From: Candidatus Thiodiazotropha endoloripes
GTDB lineage: Bacteria; Pseudomonadota; Gammaproteobacteria; Chromatiales; Chromatiaceae
Length of the DNA: 64,000 nucleotides
Reading direction: 5' to 3'
NCBI RefSeq assembly: GCF_001708965.1
Contig: NZ_LVJW01000006.1
Coordinates: 1,529,970 to 1,593,969 of the forward strand
The notes under the pieces: model-generated
What the model was told of the DNA's origin: nothing
The model's input: only the letters and a program-made list of their open reading frames with translations
Databases searched by the model: none
Shown: piece after piece, positions 57,742 through 64,000 of the stretch
Position numbering within the stretch: the first letter of the stretch is position 1
Layout: the number at the start of each line of letters is the position of its first letter
Position numbers and translations under genes: made by a program

Positions 57742-58513
57742 TCGAGTGTAATTGCAAATTGTTGCCAGGGAATTGCCAGGGTTGTTGCGCAAGATTCTGT
57801 TTGATCAGATCGTAGAGTAGCCTGATGTCGTCAGGCATGTTGCTGGTCAGCTCACTGCTCGGCAGCTCAAATAGTGCCCGTTTGCCATGCAGTTCAAAAT
57901 CGTCACTGATCTTGTGGAACTGAAGTCCGTAACGATTCAGGTGGCGTTGCAGTCTGGGTTCCATGACCACCAGCACCAACTTGAGTCGACATAGATCGAC
58001 CAGGGCGATCGATGACAAATAGAGACCGATGGCAATATTGGGAAAATTTCGTCGCTCCTCTTCAGTATATATTTTGTTTGTGTTGTGACTATCCAGGATA
58101 AACGGTTTGCCAGCTTCGTTGGCCCTGCGCCGAAAATGGAGTGGTACAGCCAGCCGGGATATTTCGCCGATATCCTCAGGGTGGGTTTGCAACAGGCGAT
58201 CGCTCTCTATGTTGGGAATCTGGTGCAACTGATAGGGCAGGTAGCTATCGGATCTGTCCGCGGACGGGACCACCAATCTGACGCAACCCGCAACATCGCC
58301 ACTACGGATATGTTCAAGCAGACAGTGGTGGGAATAGTCATCACAGTGGTCTGTTTCAAGTCGGCTGCTGCTGGACGGTTCCCAGCCTAGCTCTTCTGCA
58401 TAGACTTTGTAGCGGATACTGTAACTGAAACGCTTTTGATGTCGGGAAGCGGCGTAGCGCGGATTGAAAAATTGAAAGAAATTTTGCGCCAGCCTCTCCA
58501 TGTCTCTCTCCAT
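57728..58513 (-). CDS. PEP-CTERM/exosortase-associated acyltransferase (GNAT-like)
   Basis: A 261-aa protein of the exosortase-associated acyltransferase family, related to N-acyl amino acid/homoserine-lactone synthases. Signatures: RYKVYAEELGWEP (entry strand, as in LuxI-like proteins), CDDYSHHCLLEH, GCVRLVVPSA, EISRLAVPLHFRRR and LYLSSIALVDLCRLKLVLVVMEPRLQRHLNRYGL. AGGAAAG precedes the first ATG; a second ATG occurs four codons later. It is translationally coupled to the ThiF-like gene. Confidence 0.88.
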   Translation of the reverse strand: MERDMERLAQNFFQFFNPRYAASRHQKRFSYSIRYKVYAEELGWEPSSSSRLETDHCDDYSHHCLLEHIRSGDVAGCVRLVVPSADRSDSYLPYQLHQIPNIESDRLLQTHPEDIGEISRLAVPLHFRRRANEAGKPFILDSHNTNKIYTEEERRNFPNIAIGLYLSSIALVDLCRLKLVLVVMEPRLQRHLNRYGLQFHKISDDFELHGKRALFELPSSELTSNMPDDIRLLYDLIKQNLAQQPWQFPGNNLQLHSNETL

Positions 58514-59004
58514 AACTTTCCTGGTCTATGCCCTGTCGCTCAATCTACCGACGACCAATCCTGTTGGTCGTTGACCCCTGATCGGCATGGGATCAATGGG
58601 GCAGGGATGTGGCGTTTAAGAGTCTGTTGATACATCAACCTGATGCATAATCAATTATTCTTTCATTCTAATATTCTGTTGCCGCTTTGAGCATTTGACT
58701 TAAACGAACACCCGATGACACAACTCAGTCAATCGATTTAACTGATCTAGCACAATAAATATAGAACAATTTACAGGATTCTTCGCTGATGTAGAGGTAA
58801 AACCATGTAGAATGGCTGGCTTAATTTGTCGTGGTTCTGCGGTTGATGATCGAGTCCTCCCGGTCGGTGGAACCTATCGACTGTGTTTGTGTGGATACAA
58901 TGGATGGGGCTGTTGATCTGGATCACTGATTGCTTGTTTAACGATCAAGTAATTCAGGTGACAGGCGCTATAGTGACGGCCACGATGTTGTGGGATCTAA
59001 CGGA
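58514..59004. other. 491-bp gap between acyltransferase and cyclase
   Basis: Non-coding. Contains the FNR-like box at 58913-58926 and a TATAGT at 58969-58974. Otherwise AT-rich with no hairpin that I could support. Confidence 0.45.
58913..58926 (+). promoter_or_regulatory. FNR-like box upstream of the membrane cyclase
   Basis: TTGATCTGGATCAC matches TTGAT-N4-ATCAA at 9/10. The core is identical to the perfect box at 25306. With TATAGT as -10, it would sit near -61.5, a class I position. Confidence 0.5.
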
Positions 59005-60201
59005 ATGATCAGTTTTGAGAAAATGTATATAACGATCAGTGAATCACTAGGGATATATACCAAAGATCAACTCTACGAGTTGTTCACGACCAAGGAACAT
59101 GGTCTGCCAATCTCCGGACACCGGGCTGCGATTATCCAGAGCCGGGTATTCTTCTTTTGTGTTGTTTTTGCGGTACTGGTACCGGCCTGGTCGATCATCG
59201 ATCTGCTCTTTCTGCCCAGCGCCCTGTGGGGCGGTCTGCTGACGATCAGAGCTGTATCCGGTATTGTTTTCGCCATCCTGGCCTGGTTGTCCCGTCGCCA
59301 ACCGACCATGAAACTGGCGCGCCTGCTATTGGCCGGTATGCTCGCGGTAACCCCGATTTTCTATCTCGCTTCAGGCTATTGGATTGAGGGTTATCCGCTC
59401 ACCAGTCAGGAGCAGATCATTGCCGGGCTTTACGGCTTGCTGCCGTTTGTAATGGTGGCTGGATTAACGCTCTTTCCATTAACATTGTTTGAATTCCTCG
59501 CCTATGCAGTGCCCCTGTTTCTGGTTACCTTGGTTTCAGCGTTTCCCGGTAGTGAAGCTGAAATACCTCAGGCGGTTTCCACCATGTGGCTGCTGATCCT
59601 GATCCTCGGAGTGGCGCTGTTCTCCTCCCTGACCCAGTTGCGCTACATGCTCTCACAGGTCAGTCGCGCCAGTTACGATGTGCTCACCGGTATGCTTACC
59701 CGACGTGCCGGCATAGAAGTTCTTGATCTGCAGTTTCGACTGGCTTCCATGGGGGGCGGGTCGATGTCGATTCTCTACTTCGATCTGGATAACTTCAAAG
59801 CGGTAAACGATACCTACGGGCACGATACCGGTGACAAAGTGCTTAAGACCGCATCTGAACAGATCTGTAACTGTGTGCGTAAAGGGGACAGTGTGATTCG
59901 CTGGGGTGGTGAGGAGTTTGTTGTGGTATTACCTACCGCTGATCCCAGGGAAGCGAATGAGGTTGTGAGTCGAATCATGACGGCAGGTGTTGGGGAGCGT
60001 CCTGAAGGAGGGCCGGTGACGGCCAGTATCGGTGTGGCTGAAGTTCAGGAAGACAACGTCAATGATTGGAAGGCGCAGATTGAGCTGGCCGATCATCGTA
60101 TGTATTCCGCCAAGACCAGTGGCCGTGCCCGATCCATCGGTGTCGATGGCAATGCCATACTCTGGGCTGAGGGGAGTCAGGCCCAGGCAGTCAATAAGTG
60201 A
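59005..60201 (+). CDS. Membrane-bound diguanylate cyclase
   Basis: A 398-aa protein. Residues 1-45 are cytoplasmic, then about six hydrophobic segments (about 50-215: VFFFCVVFAVLVPAWSI, LAGMLAVTPIFYLASGYW, GLYGLLPFVMVAGLTLFPL, LLILILGVALFSSL), then GGDEF (225-390) with WGGEEFV and an intact RKGD inhibitory motif. DLDNFKAVNDTYGHDTGD is canonical. The ATG at 59005 is used; a GTG at 58990 and ATG at 59023 are alternatives. Convergent with the adaptor gene, stops 2 bp apart. Possible FNR control. Confidence 0.92.
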   Translation: MISFEKMYITISESLGIYTKDQLYELFTTKEHGLPISGHRAAIIQSRVFFFCVVFAVLVPAWSIIDLLFLPSALWGGLLTIRAVSGIVFAILAWLSRRQPTMKLARLLLAGMLAVTPIFYLASGYWIEGYPLTSQEQIIAGLYGLLPFVMVAGLTLFPLTLFEFLAYAVPLFLVTLVSAFPGSEAEIPQAVSTMWLLILILGVALFSSLTQLRYMLSQVSRASYDVLTGMLTRRAGIEVLDLQFRLASMGGGSMSILYFDLDNFKAVNDTYGHDTGDKVLKTASEQICNCVRKGDSVIRWGGEEFVVVLPTADPREANEVVSRIMTAGVGERPEGGPVTASIGVAEVQEDNVNDWKAQIELADHRMYSAKTSGRARSIGVDGNAILWAEGSQAQAVNK

Positions 60202-60203
60202 GT

Positions 60204-61418
60204 CTACTCTCTGCCTTCAAGCAGTATACCTTGTTTGATCTTGTCGCTCGGGTGGACAATGATCCGTTCACCCGGGCTTAGCCCTTCAGTCACCTCCGCT
60301 TCAAATCCGGTACGATAGCCGATGGTGATCCGACGCTGTTCTGCCATACCCTGTTGTTCGATGAAGACTGACCAGTGCTTGCCATCCCGAAACAGCGCGG
60401 TGAGCGGTAATTTCAGTACCTGTTTACCACGCCATAGCACAATCCTTACATCCACCTGATAGCCATGAGCGATCCGATTCCATTCCGCATGCGGTGAGGT
60501 GAAATCGATGATCACATTGACCCGCTGCTCTTCAATGCCAAGGGCCGATACCTTAGTGAAGCCGAAAGGTTCAACCCGCCTTACCACACCGTTGAGTGTT
60601 TGGTCACCGCCCCAGTTTTCGATATAGACCTGCTGCCCCGCTTCCACCTTGATTGCATCGGAGGAGAGCAGGTCAGCCACAATCTCAAGTTTGTCCGGGT
60701 CACCAATCTCCAAAAGGGGCTCGCCGGCACTGACCACCCCTTCACTCTTATGTTGGATTTTCAGGATCCGGCCGTTGACGGGTGCACGAATCGGTACACA
60801 TTGGCACGCCTCTGCATTGCTACGAGGTTGCGTGGGAGAGATCAGTTGGGCGTTGGCGCGGTCAAGTTCCGCCTGTCTCGCCTGACGATTGGCGACGGCG
60901 GTCTCCAACGCAGCCTGGCGGGTTTGATAGGTCCGTTGCACGGATTCCAGCTCTCTTGCTGAGATCACCGCCTCGGTATGCAGTCGACGGGATCGGTTGA
61001 GTTCACTGAGTGCGAAATCGAGCTCAACCCGGGCCTCTTTCACCGCAGCTTCCGCCAGAATGCGGTTCGCTTCAGCTGCGCGGATGTCGGCTCTGGCCTG
61101 GGCTTCACTGCGCGGATCGAGCAGGGTTGGATCGATGGGTTCGATCTCCGCCAGCAAAGTCTCATTGGCAATCACTTTGTCGCCGACTTCGGCCTCGATG
61201 CGCATCGCCCGGCCACTGATCGGTGCAGAGAGGGTAAACACATCCCTGACCCGGGTCTCTCCCTCTTCATCGATCGTTACAACAAGCTCCCCCGGTTGCA
61301 GGGTCATCAGGTCAACCGCAATCGGTTTCGGTTGGAAGGCCCAGACCAGTGACGCCAGGACAACCAGACTCACTACGCCCCAAATCAAGATACGTTTCCA
61401 GTGTGCGCTCATATTCAC
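60204..61418 (-). CDS. HlyD-family periplasmic adaptor subunit
   Basis: A 404-aa membrane-fusion protein. An N-terminal membrane anchor (about 9-28, ILIWGVVSLVVLASLVWAF) precedes a lipoyl-like half (ISGRAMRIEAEVGDKVIANETLL), a long alpha-hairpin (about 100-200, EARVELDFALSELNRSRRLHTEA) and a second lipoyl half (IRAPVNGRILKIQHKSEGVV). Overlaps the permease gene by 4 bp (ATGA), so it forms a tripartite exporter with it. Confidence 0.92.
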   Translation of the reverse strand: MNMSAHWKRILIWGVVSLVVLASLVWAFQPKPIAVDLMTLQPGELVVTIDEEGETRVRDVFTLSAPISGRAMRIEAEVGDKVIANETLLAEIEPIDPTLLDPRSEAQARADIRAAEANRILAEAAVKEARVELDFALSELNRSRRLHTEAVISARELESVQRTYQTRQAALETAVANRQARQAELDRANAQLISPTQPRSNAEACQCVPIRAPVNGRILKIQHKSEGVVSAGEPLLEIGDPDKLEIVADLLSSDAIKVEAGQQVYIENWGGDQTLNGVVRRVEPFGFTKVSALGIEEQRVNVIIDFTSPHAEWNRIAHGYQVDVRIVLWRGKQVLKLPLTALFRDGKHWSVFIEQQGMAEQRRITIGYRTGFEAEVTEGLSPGERIIVHPSDKIKQGILLEGRE

Positions 61419-63778
61419 TCACGAGTTTTTAATACGGCAATCAGATCGAGATGGTCAAGCCGCCTTCTGACCACAGCTGCGGAGAAAGCGGTTGCGCCCA
61501 GTGTAACCAGTACGGCGGTGGCATCTGTGGCGGCCTTGATCACCAGTGGTATTCGAAACAGTTCGGTATTCATCGCGTTGGTCATCAGCCATCCGAGACC
61601 ATGGCCCATCAGGCAGCCCAGTGGCAGTCCGACCAGAATCAGCAGCGCTGCCTCACCCAGCAGAATGTAGGAGATTTCACCAGAGTGGAAGCCCAACACC
61701 CGCAGGGTGGCCAGCTCCCGGCCCCGTTCCGAAAGGGCGATCCGGGTACTGTTGTAAACCACGCCGAATCCCAGTGCGCAGGCAAAGGCCGCAAAAAAGG
61801 AGATATAGACCATCAGCATTTCAGCCATGGTGTCGTTGAACTCCTCGACGGCTGCATCCTTGAGGGTCACTGCGGAGACTTTGGGCAGTGATTTCAAGCT
61901 GCGATAGAGCTGGCTCAGCTGGTTCTTGTCCACCAACAGGTTGATCGCCTCGAGACTGGCGCTCTCTCCCATCAATCTGTTGAAGGCCCGGATATGCATG
62001 TAGGCAGGCATCCCCATATAGGTCTCGAACAGACTTATCACCGGTATCAACGCCTTCGGCTGTTTACCTTCCAGTACTTCAACCCAAACGGAATCACCAA
62101 TCTGAACATCCAGCTTCTCTGCCAGCCTGGTCGAGAGAATCAAGCCTTCCGGAGGTATGGTGACGACGGCTCCCTGAGCATCATAGATTCGCTGCAGTCG
62201 CGGATTGTCGGTGACTCCCTCGATGCCGCCACGATGGCTCAGGTGTCCCGCCTTCAGATCAGCGCTCTTGCTTCTCATCGGTTCAGCCGCCAATACCCCG
62301 GGCAGGCGGCGGATCTCACGCAGTGTTTGATCCGACTGGCTTTCGACCAGACCGACAGTCATGTCCTGTCGCTGTGTCTGGTGGAACTGAACCTCGATGA
62401 TCTCTTCGATGGCATCGATCCATTGCAGTGCCATCACCATCACGGATACCGACAGGGCGATGCCGATGCTGGTCAGCAGTGACCTCCACGGGGAGCGCAT
62501 GATCTGTCGCAGTATGATCCGGGTCGGTTGATCGAGCCACAAACCGAAACGGCTTTGAGAGAAGCGGCTGCTGCGATACATCGGGGGTGCCGGTGGGCTC
62601 ATCGCTTCCGCCGGCGGCAGAGTTGCCGCATGTCTGACGGCACCAAGTGAGCCTGCCAGGGCGGCAATCAGACTGACCGCCGCGCCGATCGCGAAGACCC
62701 CTGGATCGGGACGGAAAATCAGTAATGGGAAGCGAAACAGGTCGGCATAGATTTCGGTGTTGACCCGACCCAGCCAGGCACCCAGCAGCCAACCCAGAAC
62801 AATGCCGACACCACACATCGCCATTACCATCTTGGTGTAGTGCCAGGCGACCTGCCAGTTGCTGTAACCGAAGGCCTTCATCAGACCGATTTCGCTCCGG
62901 TCGGTGGCGATCAGGCGGCTCATGACCATATTGCCGAGAAACGCTGCAACTGCAAGAAAGATGGTGGGGAGAATGGTCGACATGGTTTTCAGCTGCTCGA
63001 TCTCATTCATCAGAAACCAGTTTGAAATCTGGTTTTTGCGGGCGATCGCACCATGGCTGCCATAGGCTTCGAGGAGTCGGTCAAGTTTGACGATGATCTG
63101 CTCGGGGCTGCTGTCGTGCAGTAGCCCCAGACTGACTTCATTGAAGGCCCCCTCCAGATCATAAGCGGCAGCCAGGGCCTCCCGGCCCATCCACATCACC
63201 CCGAAACGTTTGTCGTCCGGCATCAAGGCGCCTGGCCCCATGGTATAGATGAATTCAGGGGAGAGGGCGATGCCTACCACGGTGAGGCTGCGTTGGTGGC
63301 CGTTCATCAGGGCTTTGAGCTGATCGCCGAGTTGCAGATCGTGGGCCTCGGCAAACGGTTCGTTCAGCACCACTTCATCCGGATGATCCAGGCTGACCAG
63401 CCGGCCCGATCTCAGTACCAGGTTGTTGAGCAGCGGCTCCCCCTGTTCGGGAATGGAGACCAGTTGACCGATCACCGGCTCTTCGAATCCATCGATGGAG
63501 AGGGTGGCCATCTGTTTGATTCTGTCCTCCACCGAGCGGACCCCGGGGAGTGTGCTGATCTGATTCACCAGTCGGCGCGGGGCGCGCTTCACGTTGGCAA
63601 AGACATCGGCAAAACGCTGCCTCTCGTAATAGGCTGTAGCGGTCTGTTGGAGTGCCTGCAATGCTGACAGGGACATTACCAGAACCGCCACACCGGAAGC
63701 GATTACTACCGCAATTGCCAATACCTGTCCCTTCAGCTTCCACAGGTTGCGTATCAGTTTTAGATTAAGGGCACGCAT
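61415..63778 (-). CDS. FtsX-like ABC transporter permease (MacB-type)
   Basis: A 787-aa permease with two FtsX domains. TM1 (about 16-38) is followed by a large periplasmic MacB-like domain (about 45-245), three TMs (about 265-380, including ILPTIFLAVAAFLGNMVMSRLIATDRSEIGLMKAFGY, the coupling helix), then a second periplasmic module (about 455-645) and a final set of TMs near 660-785 with LSERGRELATLRVLGFHSGEI. MacB-type transporters export substrates taken from the periplasm. The ATPase gene lies upstream, 7 bp away. Cargo unknown. Confidence 0.93.
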   Translation of the reverse strand: MRALNLKLIRNLWKLKGQVLAIAVVIASGVAVLVMSLSALQALQQTATAYYERQRFADVFANVKRAPRRLVNQISTLPGVRSVEDRIKQMATLSIDGFEEPVIGQLVSIPEQGEPLLNNLVLRSGRLVSLDHPDEVVLNEPFAEAHDLQLGDQLKALMNGHQRSLTVVGIALSPEFIYTMGPGALMPDDKRFGVMWMGREALAAAYDLEGAFNEVSLGLLHDSSPEQIIVKLDRLLEAYGSHGAIARKNQISNWFLMNEIEQLKTMSTILPTIFLAVAAFLGNMVMSRLIATDRSEIGLMKAFGYSNWQVAWHYTKMVMAMCGVGIVLGWLLGAWLGRVNTEIYADLFRFPLLIFRPDPGVFAIGAAVSLIAALAGSLGAVRHAATLPPAEAMSPPAPPMYRSSRFSQSRFGLWLDQPTRIILRQIMRSPWRSLLTSIGIALSVSVMVMALQWIDAIEEIIEVQFHQTQRQDMTVGLVESQSDQTLREIRRLPGVLAAEPMRSKSADLKAGHLSHRGGIEGVTDNPRLQRIYDAQGAVVTIPPEGLILSTRLAEKLDVQIGDSVWVEVLEGKQPKALIPVISLFETYMGMPAYMHIRAFNRLMGESASLEAINLLVDKNQLSQLYRSLKSLPKVSAVTLKDAAVEEFNDTMAEMLMVYISFFAAFACALGFGVVYNSTRIALSERGRELATLRVLGFHSGEISYILLGEAALLILVGLPLGCLMGHGLGWLMTNAMNTELFRIPLVIKAATDATAVLVTLGATAFSAAVVRRRLDHLDLIAVLKTRE

Positions 63779-63785
63779 GATTCTG

Positions 63786-64000
63786 TCACCAGCTCAATTC
63801 ATGCGCCCCTTTACGGAGGCTGTTTTCCTGATAATCCGCAACATGTCCGTCGGCAAAGTGCAGCACCCGGTCCGCCATCTCGCCGATGACACTGTTGTGG
63901 GTGATCACTGCGGTGGTGGTTCCCATCTCCTGGTTGACCCGTTCAATCGCCTCCAACACCAGGATGCCGGTCTGGCTGTCGAGAGCGCCTGTGGGTTCGT
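63786..64000 (-). CDS. ABC transporter ATP-binding protein (C-terminal part; runs off the window)
   Basis: The last 71 codons are inside the window: the end of Walker B and D-loop ([11 protein letters not shown]), [19 protein letters not shown] (H-loop His) and a short tail ending [11 protein letters not shown]. The 5' part lies beyond position 64000. It is the ATPase of the downstream FtsX permease and adaptor; LolD/MacB-like by context. Confidence 0.9.
   Translation of the reverse strand, partial: EPTGALDSQTGILVLEAIERVNQEMGTTTAVITHNSVIGEMADRVLHFADGHVADYQENSLRKGAHELSW

Overview
The window looks like a chromosomal segment of a free-living or symbiotic gammaproteobacterium with a respiratory, probably sulfur-oxidising lifestyle. 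The evidence is a RapA of the gammaproteobacterial type, an RsuA close to the enterobacterial enzyme, MetE with divergent MetR, CreA, cytochromes c4 and c-551/c5-like, a DsrC/TusE-family protein, PEP-CTERM components and a dense c-di-GMP/chemotaxis complement. Genera such as Candidatus Thiodiazotropha or Sedimenticola would fit, but this is inference from gene content only. No phage, transposase, CRISPR, rRNA or tRNA was recognised.

Layout. 1-3.3 kb: a 106-bp non-coding tandem repeat, then a propionyl-CoA synthetase gene and its likely GntR/FCD regulator, with four copies of the motif TGTCGACA. 3.4-7 kb: a membrane chemoreceptor, an ISOC-like hydrolase and Pcm. 7.2-10 kb: a TPP riboswitch, thiC and rsuA. 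10-19.3 kb: a PAS-PAS-GGDEF-EAL protein, RapA, a UPF0114 membrane protein, a DUF123 protein, a small cytochrome c, a PCu(A)C copper chaperone, a HIT-superfamily (GDP-hexose-phosphorylase-like) enzyme and a small unknown. 19.7-25 kb: diheme cytochrome c4, an EEP-fold hydrolase, a coiled-coil diguanylate cyclase, a zinc-ribbon protein with CreA, and a DsrC-like protein with an unusual C-terminus. 25.4-29.3 kb: a glucosylglycerate module (GH13_18 phosphorylase facing GpgS and GpgP). 29.8-36 kb: a REC-REC-PAS-GGDEF-EAL protein, a DcaP-like porin, a DUF2057 lipoprotein and a DRE-TIM aldolase. 36-40.3 kb: metE, metR and a PEP-CTERM protein. 40.6-46.6 kb: an accessory-looking stretch with a peptidoglycan-binding/amidase-like protein, a Pro/Gly-repeat secreted protein, a Spy-like protein, a HAD phosphatase, SdaA and an unknown. 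46.8-52 kb: a suf operon (B, C, D, SufT-like, SufA-like, E) behind an IscR type-1-like site and without sufS. 52-60.2 kb: a soluble CZB chemoreceptor, a PhnD-domain histidine kinase, a SIMPL protein, a ThiF-like E1 with a PEP-CTERM-associated acyltransferase, and a membrane diguanylate cyclase. 60.2-64 kb: an adaptor/FtsX-permease/ATPase exporter cut by the window end.

How the parts connect. Four c-di-GMP enzymes (all with intact GGDEF/GGEEF and RxxD inhibitory sites) and two chemoreceptors sit in this window. Sigma-28-like promoters (TAAAG...N11...GCCGATA) are visible upstream of both chemoreceptors and both GGDEF-EAL proteins, suggesting they belong to a flagellar regulon. FNR-type boxes precede the glucosylglycerate phosphorylase and the membrane cyclase, hinting at oxygen control. 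The less explored items are the ThiF/acyltransferase pair, the DsrC-like variant, the HIT-like phosphorylase, the NPPGP-repeat protein and the 106-bp tandem repeat.
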